Shown in pieces: positions 51,751-60,774 of a stretch of 64,000 nt of DNA. The stretch's first letter is position 1. Every line of letters starts with the position of its first letter. The stretch spans positions 79,129 to 143,128 of the forward strand of contig JAJPEN010000064.1 of NCBI GenBank assembly GCA_021166835.1, given 5' to 3'. The DNA is from Burkholderiaceae bacterium. Its GTDB lineage: Bacteria > Pseudomonadota > Gammaproteobacteria > Burkholderiales > Burkholderiaceae. The position numbers and the translations under genes were made by a program. Under the pieces are notes generated by a model. It had not been told where the DNA came from. It did no database searches and saw nothing but the letters and a program-made list of their open reading frames with translations.

Positions 51751-52479
51751 TTGCACATCACCACGATCCTGCCGCGCATCGCCGATGCGAAGCCCGCCTC
51801 GTCGCGCGGGCGACGCGTCGTCGACGCGCCGATCCGCATGTTCCACTGGCTGTTCGCGCTGAGCTTCATCGGCGCCTACGTCACCGCCGACGGCGAGCGC
51901 TGGCGCGCGATGCACGTCACGCTCGGCTATCTGTTCGCCGGACTGCTCGTGCTGCGCGTGCTGTACGGCCTGTTCGGACCGCGCCAGGCGCGTCTCGCGC
52001 CGCTGCTGAACCGCGCGGGCGGCGTTCGTCGGTGGCTGCGTTCGCTGCGGCAGCGACCGTTGCTGCAAGCCGACTGGCGTCAGGGCGAGAACCTGCTGAT
52101 CGCGCTGGCGATCGCCACGATGCTGTTCGCGGTCGTGCCGCTGACGCTCAGCGGCTTCGCGGTCTACCAGGAGTGGACCGGCGACTGGCTCGAGGACGTG
52201 CACGAGTTCTTCGGCAACGCCTTCCTCGCGGTGGCGCTCGCGCACGTCGGCGCGCTCGCCGGTTCGAGCCTGCTGCGCCGACGCAACCGCATGAAGCCGA
52301 TGATCACCGGCCGCATCGACGGCAACGGGCCCGATCTGGTGCCCGACGAGCGTCGCTGGCTGGCGCTGCTGCTGCTCGTCGCGGCTATCGCCTTCGTCGC
52401 CTGGCAGTGGATCGAGGCGCCGAACGGGCTCGTGCCGTGGCAGGCGATCGCGGCGATGGTTGCAAACGTCTTTTCCTGA
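51751..52479 (+). CDS. Cytochrome b561-type membrane protein
   Basis: 242 residues from a TTG at 51751 with GGAGA 7 nt upstream. Four to five membrane segments are seen: IRMFHWLFALSFIGAYVTAD (haem His), MHVTLGYLFAGLLVLRVLYG, LLIALAIATMLFAVVPLTLS and VHEFFGNAFLAVALAHVGAL (two haem His). This is the Ni/Fe-hydrogenase-type cytochrome b561 that takes quinol electrons and feeds DHC and SHP in the periplasm. Confidence 0.92.
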   Translation: MHITTILPRIADAKPASSRGRRVVDAPIRMFHWLFALSFIGAYVTADGERWRAMHVTLGYLFAGLLVLRVLYGLFGPRQARLAPLLNRAGGVRRWLRSLRQRPLLQADWRQGENLLIALAIATMLFAVVPLTLSGFAVYQEWTGDWLEDVHEFFGNAFLAVALAHVGALAGSSLLRRRNRMKPMITGRIDGNGPDLVPDERRWLALLLLVAAIAFVAWQWIEAPNGLVPWQAIAAMVANVFS

Positions 52480-52484
52480 TCCGC

Positions 52485-53936
52485 TCAGCCGCGCCGGAGC
52501 TCCGACCCCAACGCTTGCTCGATCGCGATCCCGATGCGCAGCAGCCGCTCGTCGTCGCCGGGCAGCGCGTCGATCGCCATGCCGACGGGAAGCGCCGCGC
52601 TCGTCGTTCCGCAGGGAATCGTCAGTCCCGGCGCTCCCGTCACCGTACCGGGTTCCGTGTTGCGGATGTAGGCGGGGAACACCGGCGAGGGCTCCCCGGC
52701 AATTCGCACGAACTCCTCGCCGATGCGCGCTGCGGGTAGCGGCGTGGTCGGGAACACGAGCGCCGCGATGCGATTCGATTCGAAGCAGCGCCGCCACGCG
52801 CGCTGCAGCGCGGGTCGCAGCTCGCGCATCGCCCGCCGGTATTCCCCGAGCGTGGGCGCGCTCGCGTCGACCAGGCCCTCGAAGGCGTGGCGGACATCGG
52901 GACTGGCGATGCGTGCGACGAGCGCGTCGAAGTCGAATGCGAGACCGTGGCGCGACCAGTAGTCGCGCAGCGCCGGCAGCGTTTCGTAGCGCGCGATCGT
53001 CATGCCGGCTGCGGCGGTGAGCGCAGCGACATCGTCGACTTCGCAGCGCACGAACTCGGCTCCCGCATCGCGAAGGCGCTCGAGCGCCGCGTTCGCGGCT
53101 TTCGCCGTGTCGTCGTCGAGCGGTGTCCAGAAATGACGCGTCGGCACGCCCAGTCGCAGGCCGCGCAACGGCTCCTCCTGGCGCCAGCGCGCGCCTTCGC
53201 GCGCGGCAATGCCATCGTCGGTGCCCCGGCGCGCGGCGCGCCCGGTCACCACCGCATCGAGCAGCGCGCAGTCGGCGACGCTGCGGGCGATCGCCCCCGG
53301 CGTGTCGCGCGTCGTCGAGATCGGCACGATTCCCTCGGTAGGCCAGCGTCCGGTGCTCGGGCGAAAGCCCGCCACCCCGCACAGCGCCGCCGGAATCCGC
53401 ACCGAGCCGCCGGTGTCGGTGCCGATCGCGGCAGGTGCGGCGAGCGCGGCAACCGCGGCGCCGGCGCCTCCGCTCGAGCCGCCCGCAATGCGATCGGGCG
53501 CGTGCGGGTTGCGTACCGCGCCGAAGGCGGCGTTGTCGTTCGTGATGCCCAGCGCGAACTCGTGCAGGTTCGTCTTGCCCAGCGCGAGCGCGCCGGCGTC
53601 GAGCAGGCGCTGCGCGACCGCGCTGCTCGTTCGCGGTACGTGCCCGCGCAGTGCCGGACTGCCCGCCGTCGTCGGCAGGCCGGCGACGTCGACGTTGTCC
53701 TTGAAGGCGAGCGGTACGCCGTGCAGCGGGCCGCGCGCCGCCGGTTTTCGGTCGGCCGCGGCAGCCGCCTTCGACAGGCCCTCGGCATCGACGTGAATCC
53801 AGGCGTTCGAATCGCGGGTGCGCGCGATCGCGTCGAGCAGCGCGCGAGCGTACTCGGCGCAGCTCATCTCGCCGCGGGCGATCCGGCCTGCGGCCTGTGC
53901 CACGCCGAGCGCGGCGATGTCGTGCGGCGCGTTCAA
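52485..53936 (-). CDS. Amidase signature family enzyme
   Basis: 483 residues from a TTG at 53936 that overlaps the upstream stop (TTGA). The Ser-cisSer-Lys triad is complete: K79 in LAFKDNVDV, S154 in AGGSSGGAGAAVAAL and S178 in GTDTGGSVRIPAALCG. The enzyme hydrolyses carboxamides to acid and ammonia. It is the last gene of a leftward set with an SDR, a MoaF-like and an NTF2-fold protein, facing an importer operon, which fits catabolism of an amide-containing substrate. Confidence 0.92.
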   Translation of the reverse strand: MNAPHDIAALGVAQAAGRIARGEMSCAEYARALLDAIARTRDSNAWIHVDAEGLSKAAAAADRKPAARGPLHGVPLAFKDNVDVAGLPTTAGSPALRGHVPRTSSAVAQRLLDAGALALGKTNLHEFALGITNDNAAFGAVRNPHAPDRIAGGSSGGAGAAVAALAAPAAIGTDTGGSVRIPAALCGVAGFRPSTGRWPTEGIVPISTTRDTPGAIARSVADCALLDAVVTGRAARRGTDDGIAAREGARWRQEEPLRGLRLGVPTRHFWTPLDDDTAKAANAALERLRDAGAEFVRCEVDDVAALTAAAGMTIARYETLPALRDYWSRHGLAFDFDALVARIASPDVRHAFEGLVDASAPTLGEYRRAMRELRPALQRAWRRCFESNRIAALVFPTTPLPAARIGEEFVRIAGEPSPVFPAYIRNTEPGTVTGAPGLTIPCGTTSAALPVGMAIDALPGDDERLLRIGIAIEQALGSELRRG

Positions 53937-54322
53937 GACGTCGCCGAGACGATCGAATGCGTGTCGGCGAACTGCTCGAAGCGAACGATCTTCCCGCTCT
54001 CCACTTCCCAGACGTGCACGACGCGCGCATGCATGGGCTTGCCCGTCGCGCGGAAGCTGCCCGAATAGGCGCCGACCGCAGCCACCCGGCGATCGTCGGC
54101 GATCAGGCATTCGAGTTCGAAGCGAAAGCCTTCCCAGTCGCGCAGGATCGGCGCGAACACGCGCGCGACGATCTCGTCGCGCCCGGTGAAGGTTCCGGCC
54201 AGCGGCGAGCCGGCCGCCTCGGTCCAGCGTGCCTGCGGCGCGAGGTCGGCGAGCATCGCGTCGAGGTCGCCGGCGGCGGAAGCGTCGTAATGGGCCTGGA
54301 CTACATCGCGCGGCGTGCGCAT
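53933..54322 (-). CDS. NTF2-fold (SnoaL-like) protein
   Basis: 129 residues. MRTPRDVVQAHYDASAAGDL with DAMLADLAPQARWTEAAG, then VHVWEVESGKIVRFEQFADT, is typical of SnoaL-like polyketide-cyclase or ketosteroid-isomerase-like proteins with a cone-shaped pocket. No clear catalytic pair can be named. Position between the MoaF-like and amidase genes suggests a small enzyme or binding protein in the same pathway. Confidence 0.88.
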   Translation of the reverse strand: MRTPRDVVQAHYDASAAGDLDAMLADLAPQARWTEAAGSPLAGTFTGRDEIVARVFAPILRDWEGFRFELECLIADDRRVAAVGAYSGSFRATGKPMHARVVHVWEVESGKIVRFEQFADTHSIVSATS

Positions 54323-54353
54323 CGGAACGGCTCCTTGTCGAGGGCGCGAAGAA

Positions 54354-55142
54354 TCAGACCGGCTGCGCGTCGGGCGGATAGAAGGTCATCGACACCTTGC
54401 GGATGAACGCGCCCGCCGGGTTGTTCGCGATCTCGCCGCTGCCGGCCACGCCGAGGAACTTGCCGGTGGAGCGCATCCGGCCGAAATCGAAGACGAACAC
54501 CGAAGCGACGGGAATCAGGAACTCGCGGAAGGCGAACACGTAGCGGTTCTCGTCGAACTTCCAGTAGCTGGCGAGGTCGACGTCGCCCTGGCCGCGTTGC
54601 ACGCCGACCAGGCACTGCCAGGCGTAGCGCTGCGAGTTCAGGTACGTGTGCTCGTAGGTGTGCTGCGGGCTGTAGACCTGGTGCGTGCGCAGGCCGATCA
54701 GGTCGCGCGTGGGCGACGGCACGAAGCCGGTGGCGGCCGATTCGTCGTCGCCGACGATGCCGGCGGTGAAGGTCTGCATCGGCCGCGGCTCGCCGGGCGC
54801 TTCGTTCGGCTCGCGCACGCGCGTCTCGATCGCCAGCGCGCGTTTCGTGCGCGTGTCGAACACGAGCGTCAACGCGACCGTCGGGCGGCCGGCGAAGGTG
54901 AGGTCGACGAAGTGCAGGTCCGGAGCCAGCTCGATCGCTTCGTACCAGTCGACGCCCTCGCCGGACTCGTCGCGCCACGCGGCGAGGTGGCGCCCGCGCG
55001 GCTGCAGCTCGACGAAGCGCTCGCCGAAGCGCAGGCGCAGCGTCCTGCCGATCCAGGCATCGGTGCAGGGCAGGCGGTTGGTGGCGATGCCTGCGGCGAA
55101 GTCTTCGTAGTTCTTCCAGTCGGCGGGTCGTGCGTCGTTCAT
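54354..55142 (-). CDS. MoaF-family protein
   Basis: 262 residues. MNDARPADWKNYEDFAAGIA with TNRLPCTDAWIG, then QVYSPQHTYEHTYLNSQRYA and KFDENRYVFAFREFLIPVAS match the MoaF family (first seen in the Klebsiella monoamine regulon and named for molybdenum-cofactor biosynthesis). Two lipocalin-like barrels are expected. There are no moa genes here, so a pathway-specific role in amine or amide catabolism is more likely. The gene lies 24 nt downstream of the SDR and 31 nt before the NTF2-fold gene. Confidence 0.85.
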   Translation of the reverse strand: MNDARPADWKNYEDFAAGIATNRLPCTDAWIGRTLRLRFGERFVELQPRGRHLAAWRDESGEGVDWYEAIELAPDLHFVDLTFAGRPTVALTLVFDTRTKRALAIETRVREPNEAPGEPRPMQTFTAGIVGDDESAATGFVPSPTRDLIGLRTHQVYSPQHTYEHTYLNSQRYAWQCLVGVQRGQGDVDLASYWKFDENRYVFAFREFLIPVASVFVFDFGRMRSTGKFLGVAGSGEIANNPAGAFIRKVSMTFYPPDAQPV

Positions 55143-55166
55143 CCGGTCGATCTCCTCGCGGCGGCC

Positions 55167-55976
55167 TCAGCCCGCGCGCGCGTGTTCAGGCGCGAAGGCG
55201 ATCGTGGGCAGGTCGACCGCGGAAGCGCCGCCGTCGACCATCAATGACGTGCCGGTGATCATTCGTGCGCGCGGCGACGCAAGGAAGAGCACGGCATCGG
55301 CGATCTCGTCGGGCTCGGCCGGGCGGCCGAGCGGTACGTCCTGCGTCACCAGGCCATAGGCCTCGGCGACGTCGCGCAGCCTGCGTTGCGCAACGAGCGC
55401 GCGCATCTGCTCGTCGGCCATCTCCGTTCTCACCCAGCCGGGGCAGACGGCATTGGCGCGCACGCCGTGCCGCCCGAAGTCGCGCGCGATCGAGCGCGTC
55501 AGTCCGAGCAGCGCGTGCTTCATCGTCACGTAGCCGACGACGTCGGGTCCGGAAAAATGCCCCGCCAGCGACGAGACGATCACGATCGAGCCGCCGCGCG
55601 CGATGAGATCGGGCATCGCCTCGCGTGCGCAGACGAAGGCGGTATCGAGATTCAGCCGCGTGGCCCGCGCCCAGGCAGCGTCGTCGGTTTCGAGCAGCGC
55701 GCCGACGCCGTGCCCGCCTGCATTGGCGACGAGCACGTCGATGCCGCCGAAGCGCTCGTGCGTTCGCCGCATCGCCTCGCGCACCGCCTCGGTGTCGGCG
55801 GCGTCGCCGGCGACGACGAGCCCGCCGATCGGCTCGGCGACCCGTTCGAGCACGTCGCGCCGCCGTCCCATCAGCGCCACCTGTCCGCCCGCCTCGACGA
55901 AGCGCCGCGCCACGGCGGCGCCGATCCCGGTGCCGGCGCCGGTGACGAACGCGACCTTCCCGCTGAACTCGCCCAT
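55167..55976 (-). CDS. Short-chain dehydrogenase/reductase
   Basis: 269 residues. The NAD(P)-binding motif TGAGTGIG is at 12-19, NAG at 85-87, catalytic Ser near 135 (IVIVSSLAGHF), Tyr149 and Lys153 (GYVTMKHAL). The end GTSLMVDGGAS is typical. D/R choice after strand 2 (GRRRD) suggests NADP preference, uncertain. It is the first gene of the leftward operon, facing an aldehyde dehydrogenase gene across a regulatory region. Confidence 0.93.
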   Translation of the reverse strand: MGEFSGKVAFVTGAGTGIGAAVARRFVEAGGQVALMGRRRDVLERVAEPIGGLVVAGDAADTEAVREAMRRTHERFGGIDVLVANAGGHGVGALLETDDAAWARATRLNLDTAFVCAREAMPDLIARGGSIVIVSSLAGHFSGPDVVGYVTMKHALLGLTRSIARDFGRHGVRANAVCPGWVRTEMADEQMRALVAQRRLRDVAEAYGLVTQDVPLGRPAEPDEIADAVLFLASPRARMITGTSLMVDGGASAVDLPTIAFAPEHARAG

Positions 55977-56021
55977 CGCGCGCTCCGTTGCTCGTTCGAG
56001 GCCAGTCTAGGCCGGCGCAGT

Positions 56022-56142
56022 CCGGCCGGTCTTGTCCGAACGTGCACTGCGTGTGCACCGACAGCGCACGGACGCGCACGAGGACTGCGGCCCCGGTGCA
56101 CCGACGTGCAACGCGCAATGCGCTGTCGGACAAACGTCGGCC
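56022..56142. promoter_or_regulatory. Divergent control region with paired inverted repeats
   Basis: CCGGCCGGTCTTGTCCGA (from 56022) has a near-identical inverted partner whose complement is CCGGCCGACGTTTGTCCGA (56142 backwards to 56124). A second inverted pair, CCGACAGCGCA, is at 56058-56068 and, on the other strand, 56119-56129. GTGCAC repeats lie between. Such symmetry suggests that one regulator controls both operons; no regulator gene is adjacent. Confidence 0.6.
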
Positions 56143-56169
56143 GGCGCGCCGGCCTACAGTGCGTCGCAT

Positions 56170-57669
56170 ATGGAGTGCTCGACGAGCCGCAACCGCAATC
56201 TCGATCGCATCCCGCTGCTGCTGCGCGGAAGCCTCGGCCATTTCATCGACGGCGCGATGCGCGCGCCGTGCGCCGGCCGTCATCGCGCGATCGTCGACCC
56301 GGCCACCGAACTGACGATCGCCGAGGCGGCCGACGGCGATGCCGAAGACGCGCGCGCCGCGGTGGCGGGCGCGCGTGCCGTCTTCGAGTCCGCCGCATGG
56401 AAGCGCACGCGTCCGGCCGACCGCGAGCGGATGCTGTGCCGGCTCTCCGAGCTCGTGCTCGCCAACGGCGACGAGCTGAGCGCGCTCGAAACGCTGCAGG
56501 GTGGCAAGCTGCGCAGCGTCGCCCGTCGCATCGACGTCGAGAGCGGCGCCGAGTTCGTCCGCTACATGGCCGGGTGGGCGACCAAGCTCGAAGGCCAGAC
56601 GATCGACAACTCGATTCCGCTTCCCGGCCGCCAGTGGGTCACCTACACGCGGCGCGAGCCGATCGGCGTCGTCGCGGCGATCGTTCCGTGGAACTTCCCG
56701 CTGGCGATCGCGCTGTGGAAAGTAGCGCCGGCACTCGCCGCCGGCTGCACCGTCGTGCTCAAGCCGTCCGAGGAGACGCCGCTCACCGCACTGCGCCTGG
56801 CCGAGCTGGCGATCGAGGCGGGCTTCCCCGCCGGCGCGCTGAACGTCGTCACCGGCGGCGCGGAGGTCGGGGCAGCGCTGGCCGCGCATCCCGACGTGCG
56901 CAAGATCTCGTTCACCGGCTCCACCGAGACCGGCAAGCGGGTCGGCCACAGCGCCGTCGACAAGCTCGCGCGCTTCACGCTCGAGCTGGGCGGCAAGTCG
57001 CCGGCGATCGTGCTGGACGACGCCGATCTCGATGAAGCGGCCGCAGGCATCTGCGCCGGCATCTTCCTGCACCAGGGCCAGGTCTGCACGGCCAGTTCGC
57101 GCCTGCTCGTGCAGCGCGGCGTGCGCGATCGCCTGCTCGATCGTCTCGTGCGCGCCGCGCGTGCGCTTCGCATCGGCTCGGGCTTCGATCCGCGCACGCA
57201 GTTCGGTCCGCTCGTCTCCGCGCGGCACTTCGAGCGCGTGATGGCCGCGATCGAACGCGGGCGCGACGAGGGCGCCGCGCTCGCCACGGGCGGTGCGCGC
57301 TGCGGCGAGGCGGGCTGGTTCGTCGAGCCGACGATCTTCGTCGACGATTCGGCGGCCACGTCGATCGCGCGCGAGGAAGTGTTCGGGCCCGTGCTCACCG
57401 CGACCGCCTTCGACGACGTCGACGAGGCGATCCGGCTGGCCAACGACACGCCCTACGGACTGGCGGCGAGCGTCTGGACGAAGAGCCTGTCGGCCGCGCA
57501 CCGCATCGTTCCGCTGCTGCACGCGGGTATCGTCTGGGTCAATTCCCACAACGTGCTCGACAACGCGCTGCCCTTCGGCGGCGTTCGACAATCGGGCGTC
57601 GGCCGCGAGCTGGGTCGCGCGTCGGTCGAGTCGTTCACCGAGATCAAGAGCGTGTGCCTGGCCGTATGA
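56170..57669 (+). CDS. NAD(P)-dependent aldehyde dehydrogenase
   Basis: 499 residues, normal length. IVPWNFPLAIALWKVAPALA, the NAD loop FTGSTETGKRVG, catalytic Glu272 in LELGGKSPAIV and Cys306 in GQVCTASSRLL are intact, as is EEVFGPVLTATAF. It oxidises an aldehyde to an acid, similar to betaine- or phenylacetaldehyde-type enzymes. The ATG at 56170 fits family length; in-frame upstream sequence is not family-like. It overlaps the GMC gene by 4 nt. Confidence 0.93.
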   Translation: MECSTSRNRNLDRIPLLLRGSLGHFIDGAMRAPCAGRHRAIVDPATELTIAEAADGDAEDARAAVAGARAVFESAAWKRTRPADRERMLCRLSELVLANGDELSALETLQGGKLRSVARRIDVESGAEFVRYMAGWATKLEGQTIDNSIPLPGRQWVTYTRREPIGVVAAIVPWNFPLAIALWKVAPALAAGCTVVLKPSEETPLTALRLAELAIEAGFPAGALNVVTGGAEVGAALAAHPDVRKISFTGSTETGKRVGHSAVDKLARFTLELGGKSPAIVLDDADLDEAAAGICAGIFLHQGQVCTASSRLLVQRGVRDRLLDRLVRAARALRIGSGFDPRTQFGPLVSARHFERVMAAIERGRDEGAALATGGARCGEAGWFVEPTIFVDDSAATSIAREEVFGPVLTATAFDDVDEAIRLANDTPYGLAASVWTKSLSAAHRIVPLLHAGIVWVNSHNVLDNALPFGGVRQSGVGRELGRASVESFTEIKSVCLAV

Positions 57670-59336
57670 ATACCGATTTCGATCGCATCGCCGGCGAGAG
57701 CTTCGATCACGTGGTCGTCGGCGGCGGCAGCGCCGGTTGCGTCGTCGCGGCGCGCCTGGCGCTGGCCGGGCGCAGCGTGCTGCTGCTCGAGGCGGGTCCG
57801 CCCGACGACGACTGGTTCATCCGCATGCCGGCCACCTTCGTTCGCGTGATCGGCACCGAGCGCACGTGGATGTATCGCACCGAGCCGCAGCCGCACGCGG
57901 CCGGCCGCATGCTGCACGTGCCGCAGGGGCGCACGCTCGGCGGCGGCAGTTCGGTCAACGCGATGGTCTACATCCGCGGCACGCCGGCCGATTACGACGG
58001 CTGGCGCGATGCGGGCTGTACGGGCTGGGGGTGGAGCGACGTGCTGCCGGTGTTCGTTCGCTCCGAACGCAACGAGCGCTTCGCCGGCCCGTGGCACGGC
58101 ACCGAGGGCCTGCTGCACGTCAGCGATCCGCGGCACCGGCACCCGCTGTGCCGCGCCTTCGTCGCCGCCGCGCGCGAGATCGGGCTGCCGGCCAACGACG
58201 ACTTCAACGGCGAGCGCCAGGAGGGCGTCGGCTTCTACCAGACCACGACCTTCCACGGCCGGCGCGACAGCACGGCGGCGAGCTTCCTGCGCGCCGCACG
58301 CGACCAGGACAAGCTCGTCGTGCGCACCGGCGCGCACGTGCTGCGCGTGCATTGCGAGGCCGGACGCGCGCGTGCCGTCGTTTGGCGCGACGCCGCCGGT
58401 CATGAGCGCGTGGCGCATGCGCGCTCGGACATCGTGCTCGCCGCCGGCGCGCTCGCCACGCCGAAGATCCTGCAGCTGTCGGGAATCGGGCCGGGCGACG
58501 AATTGCAGCGCTTCGGCATCCCGGTCGTCGCGCCCCTGCCCGGCGTCGGCGGGAACTTCCACGATCATCTCGAGGTCGGCGTCTACGGCCGCGCGCGGCG
58601 CGCGAACAGCCTGGCCGGCAACGACGCGGGCGCGCGCGCGATGTGGCACGGACTGCGCTGGTTCGGCTCGCGCACCGGGCTGCTGACGTCGAACGTCGTC
58701 GAATGCGGCGGTTTCGTCGACACCGCCGGCGAAGGACGGCCCGACCTGCAGTTCCACGTGCTGCCCGTGCTGGTCGGCGACGTCGATCGCGAGCCGCACG
58801 CCGGTCACGGCCTGTCGATCAACCCCTGCTTCCTGCGACCGCGCTCGCGCGGACGCGTCGGCCTGTCGGGCGCCGATCCGATGGCGCCGATCCGCTTCGA
58901 CGGCGGATACCTGAGCGAAGCGGAGGACGTGCATACGCTGATGCGTGGCGTGCGACTCGCGCGGCGCATCCTGCGCGCGTCGGCGATGCAGCGTGTGGTG
59001 AGCGCGGAGATCGAGCCGGCGGCGGCCGAGGCGATCGACGATGCAGCGCTCGAGGCCTACGTGCGCGCTCGCGCCAAGACGGTCTATCACCCGGCGGGCA
59101 CCTGCCGGATGGGCGTGGACCCGATGGCGGTCGTCGACCCGCAGCTGCGCGTGCACGGCGTCGGTGGGCTGCGCATCGCCGACGCTTCGGTGATGCCGGC
59201 GCTGCCCAGCGGCAACACGAATGCGCCGACGATCATGATCGCCGAGCGCTGCGCGCAGTTCCTGCTCGAGGGCGACGCGCCGGCGCAGTCGGTGCTTGCG
59301 CCGTCGAAGCCGTCGCGCCGGGCCGCGCACGCATGA
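57666..59336 (+). CDS. GMC-family alcohol oxidoreductase (choline dehydrogenase-like)
   Basis: 556 residues. FAD motif HVVVGGGSAGCVVAARLAL, then GGGSSVNAMVYIRGTPADYD, ATPKILQLSGIGPGDELQRF and the active-site His in YHPAGTCRMGVDPMAVVDPQ, with Asn in LPSGNTNAPTIMIAER. The enzyme oxidises an alcohol to the aldehyde that the upstream dehydrogenase would use. Both neighbours overlap it by 4 nt (ATGA), so it is tightly co-translated. Confidence 0.93.
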   Translation: MNTDFDRIAGESFDHVVVGGGSAGCVVAARLALAGRSVLLLEAGPPDDDWFIRMPATFVRVIGTERTWMYRTEPQPHAAGRMLHVPQGRTLGGGSSVNAMVYIRGTPADYDGWRDAGCTGWGWSDVLPVFVRSERNERFAGPWHGTEGLLHVSDPRHRHPLCRAFVAAAREIGLPANDDFNGERQEGVGFYQTTTFHGRRDSTAASFLRAARDQDKLVVRTGAHVLRVHCEAGRARAVVWRDAAGHERVAHARSDIVLAAGALATPKILQLSGIGPGDELQRFGIPVVAPLPGVGGNFHDHLEVGVYGRARRANSLAGNDAGARAMWHGLRWFGSRTGLLTSNVVECGGFVDTAGEGRPDLQFHVLPVLVGDVDREPHAGHGLSINPCFLRPRSRGRVGLSGADPMAPIRFDGGYLSEAEDVHTLMRGVRLARRILRASAMQRVVSAEIEPAAAEAIDDAALEAYVRARAKTVYHPAGTCRMGVDPMAVVDPQLRVHGVGGLRIADASVMPALPSGNTNAPTIMIAERCAQFLLEGDAPAQSVLAPSKPSRRAAHA

Positions 59337-60085
59337 ACGCGAACGCCGAACTGCTGCGCCTGGACCGCGTCGGCGTGTCCTTCGGCGGCCTGCACGTGCT
59401 CGCCGACATCGATTTCGCGGTGGGCGCCGGCGAGATCGTCGGCCTGATCGGGCCGAACGGCGCCGGGAAGTCCACCTGCTTCAACGTCGTCACGTCGATC
59501 TACCGGCCGGATCACGGCGAGGTTCGCCTGGACGGGCAGCCCATCTCGGGCCTTCGTCCCGATCGCGTCTGCAGGCTCGGCATCGCGCGCACCTTCCAGC
59601 TGGTTCGTACCTTCCAGCGGATGACCGCGCTGCAGAACGTACTGGTCGGTGCGACCTACGGACGGCACGCCGCCGGCCGCGATTCGATGCGCGTGGCGCA
59701 CGAGGCGCTCGATCGCGTCGGCCTGGGCGCGCAGGCAGCGCGCGAGGCGGCGCACATGACGCTGTCCGATCGCCGGCTGCTCGAGATCGCGCGCGCGATC
59801 GCCACGCACCCCAAGGTGCTGCTGCTCGACGAGCCGATGGCCGGACTGAACGCCACCGAGATCGGGCAGATGATCGACACGATCCGCCGCATCCGCGACG
59901 AGCTGCGCGTGAGCGTGCTGTGGGTCGAGCACAAGGTCGATGCGATCATGAAGCTGTGCGATCGCGTCGTCGTGCTCGATCACGGCGAGAAGATCGCCGA
60001 CGGCACGCCGGCGCAGGTCGTGGCGAACCCGCAAGTCATCGAGGCCTACCTTGGCGAAGCGCCTGCTCGAGATCCGATCGCTTGA
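59333..60085 (+). CDS. livG: ABC transporter ATPase, LivG-type
   Basis: 250 residues. Walker A GPNGAGKST (about 41-49), Q-loop ARTFQLVRTFQRMTALQNVL and Walker B LLLDEPMAGLNATEIGQM are intact. The signature motif is unusual: MTLSDRRLLEIARAIATHP replaces the common LSYGQQR. This ATPase pairs with LivF to drive a branched-chain amino-acid-type importer. It overlaps both neighbours. Confidence 0.9.
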   Translation: MNANAELLRLDRVGVSFGGLHVLADIDFAVGAGEIVGLIGPNGAGKSTCFNVVTSIYRPDHGEVRLDGQPISGLRPDRVCRLGIARTFQLVRTFQRMTALQNVLVGATYGRHAAGRDSMRVAHEALDRVGLGAQAAREAAHMTLSDRRLLEIARAIATHPKVLLLDEPMAGLNATEIGQMIDTIRRIRDELRVSVLWVEHKVDAIMKLCDRVVVLDHGEKIADGTPAQVVANPQVIEAYLGEAPARDPIA

Positions 60086-60773
60086 CGTGCATTACGGCGA
60101 CGCGCACGTGCTGTTCGACGTCGACCTGCACGTCGACGAGGGCGCGATCGTCTCGCTGGTGGGCGCCAACGGCGCGGGCAAGTCGACGCTGCTCAAGGCC
60201 GTCTCGGGGCTGGTCGCGCCCACCGACGGCGAGATCCGCTTTCGCGACCGCTCGATCGTCGGCATGGCCGCGCAGGAGATCGTCGGCATCGGCATCTCGC
60301 ACGTGCCGGAAGGGCGGGGGCTGTTCGCGCAGATGACCGTGCTCGAGAACCTGGAACTGGGCGCGTATCCGTCGCGCCAGCGCCCGCGCATGCGCGAATC
60401 GCTCGCGCGGGTCTTCGGGCTGTTCCCGCGGCTCGACGAGCGGCGCGGGCAGAAGGCGGGGTCGCTCAGCGGCGGCGAGCAGCAGATGCTGGCGATCGGC
60501 CGGGCGATGATGGCCAACCCGTCGCTGCTGATCCTCGACGAACCCTCTCTCGGGCTGAGCCCGATCATCGTGCGCACGATGTTCGAACTGGTGCGCACGC
60601 TCAACGAGCAGGGAATGACGATCCTGCTGGTCGAGCAGAACATCCACCAGGCGCTGCAGGTGGCGCACCACGCCTACGTGCTGCAGACCGGTCACATCGT
60701 GATGCAGGGCAGCGGCCCGGCGCTCCTCGAAGATCCCACGGTCCGCAAGGCCTACATCGGAAGCCTCGCCTGA
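60051..60773 (+). CDS. livF: ABC transporter ATPase, LivF-type
   Basis: 240 residues from a TTG at 60051, which overlaps the livG end by 35 nt. Walker A GANGAGKSTLLKAVSGL, PEGRGLFAQMTVLENLELGA, signature LSGGEQQMLAIGRAMMANP, Walker B LILDEPSLGLSP and VEQNIHQALQVAH are all present. Normal LivF length. Confidence 0.93.
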   Translation: MAKRLLEIRSLDVHYGDAHVLFDVDLHVDEGAIVSLVGANGAGKSTLLKAVSGLVAPTDGEIRFRDRSIVGMAAQEIVGIGISHVPEGRGLFAQMTVLENLELGAYPSRQRPRMRESLARVFGLFPRLDERRGQKAGSLSGGEQQMLAIGRAMMANPSLLILDEPSLGLSPIIVRTMFELVRTLNEQGMTILLVEQNIHQALQVAHHAYVLQTGHIVMQGSGPALLEDPTVRKAYIGSLA

Positions 60774-60774
60774 G

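Noticed and set aside
55186..57591. Minus-strand 801-residue open frame across the SDR and ALDH genes
   Set aside because: It crosses the divergent promoter and two well-supported genes and reads as shadow sequence.
57453..59330. Minus-strand 625-residue open frame opposite the GMC gene
   Set aside because: Antisense shadow of a GMC oxidoreductase; no recognisable motif.
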